Assembly: GCA_018292915.2 (NCBI GenBank)
Contig: JACVVK020000144.1
Coordinates: 1,201,001 to 1,265,000 of the forward strand
Length of the DNA: 64,000 nt
Direction of reading: 5' to 3'
Origin: Batillaria attramentaria
Lineage: Eukaryota; Mollusca; Gastropoda; Batillariidae
Within the stretch, counting starts at the first letter, position 1, and every line of letters starts with the position of its first letter. This document shows positions 48,587 to 61,818 of the stretch, piece by piece. The notes beneath the pieces are model-generated. The model did no database searches. It saw only the letters and a list, made by a program, of their open reading frames with translations, and had not been told where the DNA came from. The position numbers and the translations under genes are program-made.

Positions 48587-50262
48587 TTACAAGTTGAGGT
48601 TTCGAAGATAAACCTCGCTCTCGAAGGATGAGCGTAGGTTTATTCTTGTTCCATATCTGAACTTACTAATCACCATTTTTGCTATGAGTATTAACTGGTT
48701 AATCAGCCGAACATGAATATCTTTTTGCTTATCTATCTCGTATCCAAACAAGACTTCAATTTCCGAGAGATTTATGTTGCGCTGTGTTGTTCTGTATATG
48801 GTTTCAGAGCAGATTTCCCAAACCGGTTTCACTTTTCTGCAATGCCAGAAGAAGTGTTCCACATAATCAATATCATCGCAAAGATCACACTTATTGGAGT
48901 TCCTCAAACCCATTTTTTGCAGTAAAATGTTTGTGGGGTAGATGTTATGAAGAATTTTCCAGTGAAGTAGTCTTAGTCTGGTTTCTTTTGTGCAGTTGGT
49001 AGCAACTGACCAGTGCAGATTGCCTATGTGTAGATCATATTTGCACCGCCAAAATGGAACTGAACAAGGCACAATTGTGTCTGACTTTGTCAATAATGAG
49101 CGTATATCTTTAGGGGATGTCTTCGTCTGTTTCGTGACTGCTAATGTTAATGTGTCAGTGTTGGCCTGTGCTAGTCTTGTTCTGAGTGCAGTACAGATAG
49201 CATTATATTCAAATAGCCTCATAGGACTAGGGCCTACTAAACGGCATATTTCCTGGAATGAGAGCATGTCTCCATTTATCACAATGTCACGCACCAGATA
49301 AATATGTTTGTTTACCCAGTCTCTGAAAAATAAACTGTGATTTCTATAAACGATGTGAGAGTTGTTCCAGATCACTTGATCTCTGATAGGGATAGTGGCC
49401 TTTTCTAATAATCGGGATTTATTGTTCAGCCAGCATGTAAGTACTGTTTTCCAAAAATCAGCCTTAATATAATCAAGGCCGGTGAAGCTTTTGGCAGTTA
49501 AGTTTGACAGAAAGCAAGACAGGTTTACACCAAGTTTTGAGAGCAAATAGCGGGGTATTGCTTTCCACTTTTCATTCGTGTTTTCCATAATCCTAAAAGC
49601 CCAGGACAAAATAAATGAGGTTTGCATATCCTTAGCATTTATCATGTTTAATCCGCCGTGTTCTGTTGCGTTGCAAAGAACAGTCCGTTTAACCTTCTCG
49701 AAGGCCCGTCTATTGGAGTATTTCTTTTTCCAGAGAAATCGAAAAATAATTGTGTTGAGTTTATGCAAGACTTTCGCGGGAACAACCAGGGACTGCATAA
49801 GATATATAAACTGTGTTAACAGGAAGGTTTTTACTATGCAGATTTTACCGCTTATACTTAAATTCCTCCGTGACCACCGACCTATTATTTCTTGAACTTT
49901 CTGGATACGCCCTGGCCAGTTCTCTTCTAAGGCTGAGGCTGGCATCAGAGTACTAAAGTAGACACCAACAATCTTTAGTCGCGTTTTCCAGTTAATCCCA
50001 CAACACTGTTCATCACTATTCTTTTTTGATCCGAGCCACATTGCTTCAGTTTTATTTTTATTGATCTCCAAGTTGGAGATAAGAGAAAATTCTTGGATTA
50101 TGATCAGTGCATTTTCAAGATCATTTTTATCTTGTAAGAATAAGGAAATGTCGTCAGCAAAGAGAGCCAGTTTGATAATCTGAGACGGAGAAACTGACCC
50201 AGTTGCCAACGGAAGTTCGATGCCTTTAATATTTTGATTACATCTGATTTTGATAGCTAGTA
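48587..50262 (-). pseudogene. L1/Tx1-type LINE ORF2 C-terminal half, open frame, 5'-truncated
   Basis: The minus frame is open for about 555 codons to a stop at 48587. It begins inside the RT domain (LLAIKIRCNQNIKGIEL), then LALFADDISLFL (active-site ADD), the thumb region (NKNKTEAMWLGS), a long C-terminal domain, and a Cys-His knuckle CDLCDDIDYVEHFFWHC (CX2CX7HX4C) typical of L1-type ORF2. There are no internal stops, so the insertion is recent. Homology ends abruptly near 50262 against T/G-rich sequence: ordinary 5' truncation. It may belong to the same group as the ORF1 at 1-1041. Confidence 0.92.
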
Positions 50263-50279
50263 GTTCTTTGTTTTGTTGT

Positions 50280-51867
50280 TTTAGCGTGGTATTGGTTTTG
50301 TTTGGGGGTGTTTTTATGTTTGTTTGTTTGTTTTGGGGTCTTGTTTTTGTTTGTTTGTTTGTTCTGTTTGTCGCTTTGTTTGTTTGTAGAGGGGATGTTT
50401 GTTTTAGGGTTGTTTGTCAAGGACACAAATCAAACTCGGACAAGGGAGGTAAGCCAAGCCGTAAGCATCCGTCGCCTCAGCCCCCACATGGCTTACTGAT
50501 CCTTCTGCATACCCCTATTGCACTATCTAACCATACCCGGTTCATGCCTCGCTGCCTTCACCCACCCCGACCAGCCCTGCCTTCGCGGGGTGTCTGCTCA
50601 CGGCGGCTGGCAAAGCAGCTCCCTCCCCTCCCCCTGTCCCCCACCCTCGCCGTCCCCTTACACACGCTTACACAGTCGAGTTGAAGGTTTGTTCGCGGAA
50701 AGCAAGCCATGCAGGCACACCCGGTACCAAGTTCCGTAAGCAGCGGTATGATACGACGTTTCCCTGTGTTGGCTTAAACTCCAGTACTTTCTACTGTAAA
50801 GAAAGTATCAGATTATCTCGGTCGCCAGAAGCCCCAGGCGCTTGTACAGCAAGGAAGCAAATCACACGGCTTATAGCGTTCATGTGTGTTTCTGTGCCAC
50901 CCGTTTCGGGTGTCGTGTGTTTTGCTTTGGAGTTAATTCATCCAGCGTAGCAGTCAGTGTGTGTGTATTTGGGTTGTCGGACACTCAACCAAGTGTGCAA
51001 GTATTCGAGGTAAGTGTGCTAATAGGGTTAATAAGTAATTGACGCCGTATGGCTAACACTAATCGTTCTCAAAATAACTAAGACACTTGATCACATCCGT
51101 GAAAGACTTATTGGTCATGACGTACAGTGAACATATTGTACATGGTTATACAAAATGACTTTGTGAGGAGTAACCAGTTGTGAGAAAATCAGACGCCCTT
51201 ATCGTATTAGTCAGTGTAGCAAGTTTTCAACATTTTGCATCAGTTTCGCCGAAGCCGTTTCGGTAGTGAGCACACACCCGAATACAATTATGAATAATTT
51301 ATGTCTCTTGGTGTCATCATCGCTTCAGCTAAAACGTGTCAGATTACGAAACCGATACGCTTTTGTACTGTAAATCCAACAGAGACTGAGAGAAAGGGGG
51401 TGGGGGTTGGGGGTTAGTAGTCAACCAAGCGTGTATTGTCATGCCGTCTTGCATTATCCTTGGATTCTGTGAGGGTCTTGAGAACATGACCCCTCTTCGT
51501 TTGTCTTCATCTTTTTAGACCCACCACAAATGCGGGATTTACAATATTACGGACCTTTAGGAAAGGAAATCTGTGCCACTCAAAACGGTTTAAGTTGTCA
51601 CGATTAGGGTCCAGAACGTGGACACTTGTGTGACCATGTGCCTCTCCTAGAAACAAGGTGACATGTGACAACTGTCACGCTCTGAGTATTATGGGATGTG
51701 GTCACGGACTTGACGATAGGGTGAAAATTGCTGTGGGCGTAATAGAACGCCAATGACAAGTTAAGCCCACAACAATGGTCTCAGATTTTAGGGTCTCATC
51801 CGAGAATGGCGATTTGGGGTGTAGAAGTAATGAACCTTGGCTTACACTGCTATAGTAGCTGGAAAGT

Positions 51868-51930
<63 letters not shown>

Positions 51931-52180
51931 TTTAAAAAAATCTTTTTAAAGACGTCAAAAGTAAATTCGCTTCATTTTATTTAAATGTCATTCGTAGGAG
52001 ATCTTTTTGAAAGGTTCATCTCAGTCTGTATCACTTATTTCAACATTACAATCTAAGAACTGTCTGTAAAATTCAATTCCGCAAAATATTTTATTCATTT
52101 CTTTAGGCCAGTTATAAAACGCAACATTCCCATATGCGTCCTTCTGTCCTGAACTGTTTGGGAAAACAGCACCCGGTATT
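50280..52180. other. No gene recognised
   Basis: (TTTG)n-rich at 50280-50410, C-rich at 50615-50660, (GT)n at 51870-51926. A strong donor-like gag|gtaagt at 51010 stands alone. Confidence 0.5.
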
Positions 52181-52189
52181 CCCTATAAC

Positions 52190-52285
52190 TCTGAACTGTG
52201 TTTTAATCGCAACATTTCCTTGTACTTGTACTTCCCCAAGTCTGACTTGAAAACGCATGTGTTCCGCCTGGCTTTCGACTAGGTC
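52190..52285 (+). pseudogene. LINE C-terminal relic
   Basis: The plus frame gives SDLKTHVFRLAFD then stop, the typical LINE RT end, followed by (GT)n. Confidence 0.5.
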
Positions 52286-52308
52286 CGAATACTAGCTCCT
52301 GATTCAGC

Positions 52309-52368
<60 letters not shown>

Positions 52369-52499
52369 ACACATTTGTTTGTATGAGTGCGGGAGTACGC
52401 GCATTGAATCACTTTGCGAGAATTTTGCGCTATTTATGTACAATTCATTATTATCATTACCAGTTGTGAACTTTCTGCTAAACGCTACAGTTACCATGT

Positions 52500-53930
52500 A
52501 CTCAACCCCCCCCCCCTCCCCTTCCCCCCCCCCCCCCCCCGGCTCTGAACTGTCTGTTGAAACGTTACATGTACCCCGTACTTACCCTATTTCTTTGAAC
52601 TTTCAGTGAAAGCGCTACAGCTGGCCGTGAACAACACAAATACTACATGATCAGCTTTAAATTGTCTGTAAAACATAACAGTACCCTCCACTTCTTCAGC
52701 TTGAACTGTTCGTGCAAACGCTACGTGTACCCCCCCCCCCCCCCCCCTAGTCCAATGCGTTTGGTGCAGATTCTTTGAAGGTGTTGTTCCGGGATGTTCC
52801 CCCGACAGCATCTTTAGCTCCTTGAAAGAGTCAAATCTGTTCTATAAAATTTAGACACCTCAAGTAATACGGACTGTCCTCCACCTCTATATGTTCGATG
52901 TACAAAGAAGTGAAACGTGTTTATTATTTAAACCGGATATATTTGTTTTAATGTATATATTTACACCTGGTTTTATTTTCTTCCTTTTTTATTTTAGTCT
53001 GGCGAAGAAGGACTTTGATTAGCCGCGAAATAGTCTTTGTTGCTTGCGCGGCGTTAAGCCCAAAATAACTAACTAACCAATGCGTTTGACTGTGGCTAGG
53101 GGAGGTTTTACCATAGCCTCTGGTTGTGGACACAGACTTGTCTATCCCCTAGCCCTGGAGAACTATCCGTGGTCCGAATGCTACAACTCTGATCATTTCC
53201 TTGGAAACGCTACATTACCCGCGGTCACCCTGTAGGGAATAAGACCCAATCTGTACCCGGGACCCTCCAGGCTTTTCACAACATTATCCCCCCCATTCAG
53301 CAGGACGTGTCATCGCCTCGGCGCCCCTCCCTGAAAGCAGGGCAGGACTGTGCCATGCGTACCCGTATATATCTACCCGTATCATGTCGAGCAAAACGTG
53401 AGGGGAATTCACGCATAGCCATCGCTCTGCCTGACTGCCACATTACCACTGGTGCAGAATACTGACCGTGAACTGGAGATGCACTTTTTTGTGCAGACAT
53501 GTTTTCAGTAGACACTGTGCTTAGGTAATACCTTTCTCCGCTTTGGCATACTGCGCCACTAGTACTGTGCAAATAGAAAAAATATATCCCCGAGTATTTT
53601 TGGAAAAGGCCGAATGTTTTGAAATTTAAAGAGCTAATGAGTACGAAAAATATATAACAGTTAAACAAGCTTGTAAAATTTCATAACTGAACTAGCTAAA
53701 AACGTCTGAAAAGTTTACGTTGTACGTATGTATGTATGTATGCATGTATGTGATATGCATGTAGGTATGTGTATTAGGCACACCCCATCCCATTCCATTC
53801 TATTATGTACATTTGTATATTTGTATGTATGTATGTATGTATGTATGTATGTATGTATGTATGTATGTATGTATGTGTGCCTGAATCCTGCAAAACGTGT
53901 GTGCGAGTGACTATGGTGTTTGTTGGCCGG
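52500..53930. other. No gene; poly-C, repeat D, (GTAT)n
   Basis: C-runs at 52507-52540 and 52731-52747, repeat D at 53018-53082, (GTAT)n at 53724-53750 and 53820-53875. Confidence 0.6.
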
Positions 53931-53934
53931 TGTG

Positions 53935-54035
53935 GTGAGCTTGGTGTAGACTATATGTTAATTTCTTGTTTCATGTACTCCTAACGGGGTTTTGAAATAA
54001 ACTTTGACTTGACTTGACTTGACTTGACTTGATAA
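53935..54035 (+). pseudogene. LINE 3' end with (TTGAC)n tail
   Basis: ttttgaaataaactttgact followed by five TTGAC-type repeats, a CR1-like 3' terminus without coding sequence. Confidence 0.5.
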
Positions 54036-54037
54036 CC

Positions 54038-54390
54038 GAGCTGGTTCGAGTTGGATTATTAATGCTCGGGTCGTGAGGTGCACCCTCAGAATTGTGTTGG
54101 CTTTTTCCTCGTTGCCGCGTCTTAGATATCACCCCGTAAGAGCCCCAGCCCTACTACCCCCCTGCTCGCTATATGACAAGACATGTTAAAAGGAACAAGC
54201 CACTGTGCACCAACAACAGCCGCTGCAAGCTACTATTATGCAAGGTGTTGGCCTCCCCTGCTAGGTCCAAGACCGCTGCAGATTGCATAATGGTGGCTTG
54301 AAGTGGCTCCAAGTGATGTGAAGATTTCATGTCAATTTTTGCAATGGCTTTTATGAGTTATATGGGGAAAAGGACGTTAAACCCCTGAAT
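54038..54390 (+). mobile_element. Degenerate SINE-A with internal insertion
   Basis: taatgctcgggtcgtgag, ttggctttttcctcgttgcc and gatatcacc are recognisable. About 220 bp of other sequence precedes the final ggggaaaaggacgttaaacc. Confidence 0.6.
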
Positions 54391-54879
54391 AACCAACCAA
54401 CCAACCAACGCCACTACCCAGAGCCATAGCACAGCTCCTAAAAGTGCTCCGGCATTAAAAAAAATAAATAAAAAGGTACGGTCCCTGGCCATTATGTTCT
54501 CCTCAACTTCAACGGAAAACAAAAGAATTACTTGTTACTTGTTTGAACGGGCAAACGCAAGTTAAAAAAAATATTTTGATGAAGAGGCTTGATTTTGGAA
54601 GAACTTTTGCTTTAGAAACCCTCCTGACTGTACTTATGAAGGCGAGGTTTTTTGTTGGGTTTTTTTTTTTTTTTTTGGCCAAAAAGTGGTCCGGCCATGG
54701 CCGGAGTGGCCGGTAGGGCTGCTACGACCCTGCTACCGTTCCACACGCAGCGTGTCTTTCACCTTGCGGGAGCGCGTGCAGTAACACCCTCTGTGTATGT
54801 AGACTTCATTTTGCGTCGTACATTTTGGAGGCTTGTGAGAAGTATGGTCATATGAGTATGGTCAACGATTGAGCATGAT

Positions 54880-55640
54880 CTGTCAATGAATAAGCAGGTG
54901 CTGAATTGCTGTAGAGCAGCCTACTTAGAGCTGCGACGCATTAGTACCATTAGATACCTACTCACCCCTGAGGCTACTAACACATTGGTCTGCTCATTTG
55001 TCCTGTCCCGTCTTGACTATGCAAACTCCCTCTTGTCAGGTTGCCATCAGTACCTCCTGGATCGTCTTCAGAAAGTTCAAAATTCAGCTGCATGTCTTGT
55101 TGTAAAAGCCAAAAAAACTGACCATGTTTCACCAATCTTACACTCCCTCCACTGGCTGCCCATCAGAGATAGAGTGAAGCACAAGCTCTTGTCCATTTGT
55201 CATGTATCTCTCTCTGGCACTGGTCCTTCCTACCTTTCTGCTCCTTCATTGTTACACCCCTTCCAGGCAGTTACGTAGCTCCTCTGACACTAAAGTTCTG
55301 AGCACCCCCTCAGTAAGAACTAAAACATATGGTCAGAGATCCTTTTCCTTTCAGGCTCCAGCTCTTTGGAACCAACTTCCTAAATCGCTTAGACACACAG
55401 AGTCCAGTGCCAGCTTCAAACGCTGCCTCAAAACCCACTTATTTAAAACTGATTACTGATTTACTCTGCCCTTCCACACCGTGTCAGTCTGCTTGTTGTG
55501 AGTTATTGTTTAACTTTGAATGTTCCCTGTGAGTCTGTGTATGAAAGTGGTGTATGTATTTATGATGTACGGCGCCTAGAGCCTGTTTTATTTCATGTAT
55601 GGGCGCCTTATAAGTCGTCCTTATTATTATTATTATTATA
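54880..55640 (+). pseudogene. CR1/jockey-type LINE RT C-terminus and 3' end
   Basis: The plus frame from 54886 reads SRLDYANSLLSG, LDRLQKVQNSAACLV and LHSLHWLPI. A frameshift near 55270 continues as TYGQRSFSFQAPALWNQLPK and LKTHLFKTDY. The tail ends gggcgccttataagtcgtcc then (TTA)n. Same C-terminal type as 18962-19425 and 10296-10680. Confidence 0.88.
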
Positions 55641-56251
55641 TGCACAACTCGGTCGCACATTTTACTTTGCACGTAGTGTGTGGCCGAAGTCGCTGGGGTT
55701 TTATTTCCTGTTCTTAGTTTCACTTGTTTGCGGAAAGGATTGGCCAGAAACTGATATCATTTGCGCTCGTCACGCATTCAGCCTTAGAAGACAACATTAT
55801 TATGTTGCTGGATAATGACTAACTTTAAAAATAAAGTGTTGATTACTCGTTGCGTGACGAATGCCGCTCCCAAAGTAATGATTCATACACATGTTTTTGT
55901 TTGTCAGTTTGTTGTTGTTTTTTTTAACTACTTTATTATCCCTTTCGGTAAATTCGGGCGGGGGAAGCACGTCGCCGCGGTGCAGCGCTAGCGCCACCCA
56001 ATACCTATCCCATGTTGTTGTTGTTGTTGTTGTTGTTGTTGCGTGTGTGTGTCTGTGTAATAATATTATTTTTTACATCGAAGTCATATAGTGCAGTGAG
56101 CAGTAGCACATTAGTTAGCCCGTCCGACTGCAGCAGGTGCGTCACAGACAAGCATATCACTGCTTGCACAATGAGCCATGGGCTCGCTCTGTGTATTCAT
56201 GTGACGCCCATTTTCCTGGATGTTCACTGGGAGTTTCTCTCCGCGTCCTCA

Positions 56252-56371
<120 letters not shown>

Positions 56372-56953
56372 TGAAGTATGCTAGAAGTTGGACTGACTGC
56401 CCGATTTATGTGAAACACCAACAGGAGAAAAATTGAACAACAGTTTGTTGATGTATGTTGAGTGCAGAAATTTGACTCTTGCCCGGTAATGCACATTGCT
56501 TGTCGTCAAACTTTTTACAACGGCTGACGTATTTCTACAGCGAAATTTATACCTCAGAGCATTTCCATCATGTGAAGCGCAATGACAGTTGAGCTACGTA
56601 TCTGTGTACGGACTGACCGCAATACGAAACGGTCATGCACTGCAAAAGGCGTGAGAAAAGGCGAATTTCTTGTCCCATAACCATCTATTTGCTTGTGACA
56701 CTGATAAAAGACATCCCTGTCCCAACGAGGTTCTTCCCTTGGGCTGGGTAACTGCCTGCGGCTGGAGACACATTTCATTAGTTTTCTCCGCTTCATTCAG
56801 CTTGTCACCTCTCTGCGAAATGAATATCTCAGTTCGACCGTGTGAATACGCTCACTTCAGTCGCGAAGACCAGTATCTCGAGTGTACAAACATCAGCCTG
56901 TGATTAGTGACAAGGAGATGGCGGGGGGAGGGGGGGGGGGGTAGAGAGAGAGA

Positions 56954-57060
56954 ATAAAGAATCAAGAAAACTTTATTTTTCAACGGTAGAGGTAGTTAAC
57001 GTGAAACTGTCAATTTTCATACCTGCCGTTGCTATTTCTAGTAGTATCTATCTAAACAGA

Positions 57061-57139
<79 letters not shown>

Positions 57140-57154
57140 GCACATGTAATGTGC
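56954..57154 (-). pseudogene. LINE 3' fragment embedded in (GA)n
   Basis: Same 3' end as 34256-34390 (aatcaagaaaactttatttt ...), with its internal acaca stretch expanded to (CA)n. (GA)n flanks both sides (56943-56953 and 57155-57179). Confidence 0.8.
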
Positions 57155-57179
57155 GAGAGAGAGAGAGAGAGAGAGAGAG

Positions 57180-57918
57180 TTTTAGTGAGGAAAATTGTAA
57201 TCTTGCGCAGTCGTGTGCTGGATAAAATCCGTATTCTCTGTTTCCGTGTGTGGGCTCAGCGGGGTGTCCGTATTATGATGATGGATAACTTTGTAAACAT
57301 TTTGAAGTCAGGTTTTTCTTCTGAGTGCAGTTTGGTTTGCTGATAATTATAAAAGAGACGAATTAAATCAGTCACAGCACTCTTGGCTAATCATTGAAAG
57401 ATTGTAGGTTGTGAATGCCACACGAATGATTTTTTTTCAACACTTCCTTCTTTGAATCCACTCGCGCATTATTGCCTGATTGTTGTGTGGATTATTCTCC
57501 TTATCTTTTGCTTGGAGAAAACAGTAAATACACTCCGAAGGAGCAATATAAACTGCTACCTGATTTCCTGAAGCAGGCCCTAAATATACAGGAGTGTCAT
57601 GTTCCGTGTAAAACCCCAAACAAAACCATACAAAGACCGGTCGGATCGAGGGTGGGTGGGGGGGCTTTGGTACTACAGCCCCCCCCCCCCCCGGCAGTAG
57701 CATCAAAATGTAAATAATTGTTTAAAATTGAGTTGTAACGCTTGTGTTTTAGTGCCGTATATAACAACAGTTAGAAACTCAAAAACGTCGGTTGTTGTGT
57801 TTGGCCTTTTACAAGACGCGGGCAATGAGCAAAAAACCAAAAACCAAAAAAAATCATCCCCCCCCCCAAAAAAAAAACAAAACAACCCTGATTGATCCGG
57901 CCCTGAAAGTTGCCTTTG

Positions 57919-57995
<77 letters not shown>

Positions 57996-58160
57996 CATTG
58001 TTTCTGCAATTTATTTTCTCGAATGTTAATAAACACATAATTATGTACCTTTATCAGGAAATGTTGCTTGATTCTGTCCACATTACTTCGAATCAATTAA
58101 GTTTGGCCTTGGAAGCTAAGTGTACATTCACAAGAAAGTGTTCATTTTAGGAAGTTTACC
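57180..58160. other. No gene; poly-C and (GT)n
   Basis: C-run at 57680-57693, A- and C-runs at 57840-57878, (GT)n at 57922-57994. Confidence 0.65.
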
Positions 58161-58185
58161 AGGTCATCCATACGCTGCCACACGT

Positions 58186-58500
58186 TTTGAGCTCCTGGAC
58201 TTTCAAAGCTTGGGTCGAGAGTTCCAATTCCTGCAAGAATCCAAACATTTGTGTTGGCCTTTTCCTCGTCGCACTGACTTCGGTATCACCATCACCGTGG
58301 TCAGTGGAAAAGGGTGGGTGGGTGTTTTGGGGTTTAACGTCCTTTTCCACCACATACGGGTGATATCAAAGACGGGGCAACAATGAGAAAGCCAGCATAA
58401 ATATTTGGCCCCAGCCGGGATACGAACTCACCACCCGAGCATTAGAAGTCCAACGCTCTACCATTCGGCCACCCCGGCTCCCCGGTCAGTGGAAAAGGTC
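58186..58500 (+). mobile_element. Old SINE-A (plus) hosting a younger SINE-A (minus)
   Basis: Host: 58186-58313 and on from 58484, degenerate. Guest: 58314-58483 on the minus strand, close to consensus, flanked by ggtcagtggaaaagg at 58299-58313 and 58484-58498. Confidence 0.9.
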
Positions 58501-58729
58501 GCTTTACCCTGCAAAGAACCTAACGACATACAGCCTTTTTGCTCCTTGTGTTTGGCGTCAAATTGAGGACAAGGTGACCGGTTTACAACAGGGTAGGTGG
58601 GTTACACTAGTGGCACGGTCCTAGCGTGCACGAACTAATCCTCAGACGCGATGATACTGCTAGATAGTGTTAGGTTGCGAGACTTGGGGCTGGGACGTGT
58701 ATGCGGGGGTAAATTAAGATGGCGGGTTT

Positions 58730-58730
58730 T

Positions 58731-58809
<79 letters not shown>

Positions 58810-58925
58810 GTTGTTGTTGTTTGTTGTTTGTTTTGTTTTGTTTTTTGTTTTGTTTTTTGTTTGTTTTGTTTTGTTTTGTTTGTTTGGTTTTTTTTTTTTT
58901 TTGGGGGGGGGGAGGGGGGGGGGTA
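58730..58925. repeat. (GT)n, (TTTTG)n and G-runs
   Basis: GT at 58735-58808, then TTG/TTTTG repeats and G-runs; frames are artefacts. Confidence 0.95.
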
Positions 58926-58954
58926 CCGACTTGTACTGAATACGTTACTTCCGT

Positions 58955-59360
58955 GGAGCGGTCGGTGGTCTAGTAGTTAAGAGACTTGTCACCAATGCGA
59001 GAGGTCAGGGGTTCGAGGCCCACTCGGGGCAAAGAATGTTTCCTTGTCGTATGTGGCATCGTTCATTCGGGCCGATCGTCGGGGGTTCTCTCCTGGTGCT
59101 CCGGCTTCCTCCCCCTCTGCTTTGGAAATGTTCAGCCCACCAAATTTGAAAAAAAAATGCAATTCTAAATTCCGAAATTTAAATAGCTGAGCTGACCCTT
59201 CGCACCACGTGATTGTAATGTGTTTATGTCCAGTGTGTGAGAGAATGCATGTGATTCACGTGAGCGTGCGTGTTGGGTTCAGTTTGCGGCTCTTTGAGCC
59301 GATTCACGAAATTGGGTAAAGCGCCTATACAATACTCATTATTGTTATTATTATTATTTC
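58955..59360 (+). mobile_element. SINE-B, full-length copy
   Basis: Head gagcggtcggtggtctagta, B-box ggttcgaggcccac, full body and (ATT)n tail. Confidence 0.9.
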
Positions 59361-59634
59361 AATTTAAAGCTGGGTGTTATGCTCATGTTTTAAAAAATAA
59401 CGGCTTTAGAGAACAGCACTCGTCGTCCAAAGTTTTGAAGCGGCATAGGAACGGGAAAAAATGGCGTCCAGTTCGATTATTCTCCCGTGAAGTAAAAAAT
59501 AAATAAATAAATAAAATAAAAAAGCGCCTAATATGTTGTCCATCTCAGCTGAGTTACATAGAGGTAAAGCCATGTTGCTGTTGTTGTTGTTGTTGTTGTT
59601 TTAATGTGAGCATGCATACATCTTTACATTAAAG

Positions 59635-59715
59635 TGACCCGTCTTTGATATCACCTGTATGTGGTGGAAAAGGACATTAACCCCCTCCCCCCCCCCCCCC
59701 ACACACACACACATA
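59635..59715 (+). mobile_element. SINE-A tail fragment
   Basis: ccgtctttgatatcacctgt and tggtggaaaaggacattaac, followed by C- and CA-runs. Confidence 0.75.
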
Positions 59716-59989
59716 CACACACATATTAAGTGACGCTTCAATCATTTGAGAGTCGTTTTCTGGGTGGTAAACGGCCTGTTTTTTTTTTTTTTCTTTCTTT
59801 CTTTCTTTCTTTCTTTCCACTTAGAAACCGAAATCCAAGGAGTGCTTCTGGTGCTTTGCAACATTTGAAAATGGAAACACTTGGTTTTACTGGATTTCAG
59901 TTTGTGTATGTGTGAAAGAAATCGATCGTAGATGATGATGATGATGATGTGATGATGGAGACTTGATATAGCGCACGGCTCCACCCTAA

Positions 59990-60597
59990 AGGCCGTTCTT
60001 AACCGGGCAGACTTTTGGTTCGCGAACTAGGTTCGGAGAGTACGGCGAACTAGGTTCGCGCACGTTGTTTCTTAACCGACCAAATACTTGTGCGGAAACC
60101 CTGGTTCGAAAGGTTCGGCGAACTAGGTTCGAGGACTGCATAGCGTGTCGTGGGAACCCTCGCGATCCTTTTGCCGATCCTGCGCTCTGATTGGTTGCTC
60201 GGGGAGAGCTGTTGTGCGCATGTACAAACTTGAGGAAAATGGCGGACGGCATCGCGGCTATCGACTCACTTCACATTTCCCTCTCTTGCGCTCTTTTCCT
60301 CTTATCTCCTCTTCCTCGGCTTCCAAGAGTTCACTCAAAACGATAACTACCGCAAATGCCTGGTCGTCTCGATTTACGAAGGCGGCCATTTTGGTTGTTT
60401 ACGATTGTCTCAACTTCCGAGTCCGCCTTGTTCGGGCGATGACGTATGCATATCATTAACGGTCGGTTAAGAAAGAGAACTAGTCCGGCCGAACCTCTGG
60501 AACTATGTACGTGTGTGCGCTTGCCCTGTTCGTATACAATACACAGTTCGCCGAACAAGTTCGCCAGACTGGTGGTTCGCCCGGTTAAGAACGGCCT
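59990..60597. mobile_element. Harbinger-like MITE, 608 bp, TAA target duplication
   Basis: Perfect inverted ends aggccgttcttaaccgggc / gcccggttaagaacggcct, flanked by TAA at 59987-59989 and 60598-60600. Subterminal cgaactaggttcg palindromes occur in several copies. No transposase. Confidence 0.88.
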
Positions 60598-61061
60598 TAA
60601 CTGAGTGCTAACGGCGCTTTGGGAGAGGTTTTGAAAGGAAAAATAGTGAAAAGAAAAAGAATAAAGGAAAAGAAAAAAAATCAACCAGAAAGCGACTTAA
60701 AGTTCTACTGCAACTTCAGAACGTATCCTTGCTCATATTTCAGACTAACCCTACCTGACAGCAATCGTCCTTAAAACTTTTGAATTGTACTACCACTGGA
60801 AACGCTCCCCGCCATCTTGATTACCGCCCGCAGTCTACCTGTACCCGTGTCGAATTACTCAGACAGCTTTTCACAAAGTCCCTTCTATTGTCACGTGGTG
60901 AAAATGGGGTCTAAGGTGCACTAACAAAAACAAAAAAAAAATGTGTTGGAGTTAGGTCACCGGTGTGAGGGTTTCAGTGATCCCTTCAAGTGCTGTGTTT
61001 ATTTGAAATTCCAACACCAGTACGAAGTGCTCTACGAGATATCGGAGTACTGTACAGGGGG

Positions 61062-61371
61062 AAGCTATTATGGAGGGAACTCGTACAGGTCTATTTTTAG
61101 ACGGTTAGGGTTAGGTTTAGGGTTAGGGTAAGCCTTAGGGTTAGGCCGGCTGGGGCCAAATATTTGTGCTGGCATTTTCATCGTTGCCCCGTCTTTGATA
61201 TCACCCTATGTGGTGGAAAAGGACGTTAAACCCCCAAACATCCTCCCACCCACTTACCCTTAGGGTTAGGCTTAGGGTTTGAACGCGCTATCGGGCGTTT
61301 CCGGAATCCCGTGACCTCAGGTGACGTCCGTCTAAAAATACACCTGTACGAGTTCCCTCCATAATAGCCTT
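61062..61371. mobile_element. Fold-back element with TTAGGG-like core and nested SINE-A
   Basis: 43-bp arms (61062-61104 and 61328-61371) differ by about one mismatch and one indel. Inside lie TTAGGG-type repeats at 61103-61145 and 61256-61280, separated by a 5'-truncated SINE-A (61146-61255). Confidence 0.85.
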
Positions 61372-61427
61372 CACCTACTGTAGAAAGGCAAACGAATTTC
61401 GCTTCGTGTCGCTCAGGCGTTGCAGGT

Positions 61428-61650
61428 CAAAGCCAGAAAGCCACTTCATTCAAATCCACTCGCATCACCTCTGCTTGCCATGTGCGCTAAAGGTCCAAGC
61501 TTCACTGGCAGTTAGCCTCCTGTTGCAACCCTCTGGCATGTACCTTGCCCTGCAAATACAAAACTCACGAAAACCACGCTTTGTTCGTAGCATCAGAAAT
61601 AATTACGAACTAGCACACACGGCAAACACTGCACATGACCCCAAGGTCAC
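61428..61650 (+). repeat. Unclassified repeat, copy 2 (see 42567)
   Basis: Diverged copy sharing agcttcactggcagtt and the 'ctctggcatg' block. Confidence 0.6.
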
Positions 61651-61818
61651 TGTGTTACTAATCCTGCAGCTGTAAGTGTCCTGATTTGCGGTTCTAATGC
61701 TGGGGTCGTGAGTTCGCAAGCAGAACAAACTTTATACCGGATTGCATAGTCACAGCATCCGGAATAAAAGCTAGTTCTGCTTACTCACACACCCATACCC
61801 TTGTACTTGTACATGATA

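Noticed and set aside
48713..49895. Plus-strand frames of 70-105 codons
   Set aside because: Antisense shadows of the L1/Tx1-type ORF2 on the minus strand.
50950..51016. First exon of another gene ending at the strong donor near 51010
   Set aside because: No coding potential, promoter signal or matching acceptor could be identified; a lone donor match is expected by chance in this length.
61103..61280. A real chromosome end
   Set aside because: The TTAGGG-like repeats are short, degenerate, enclosed by inverted arms and followed by ordinary sequence.
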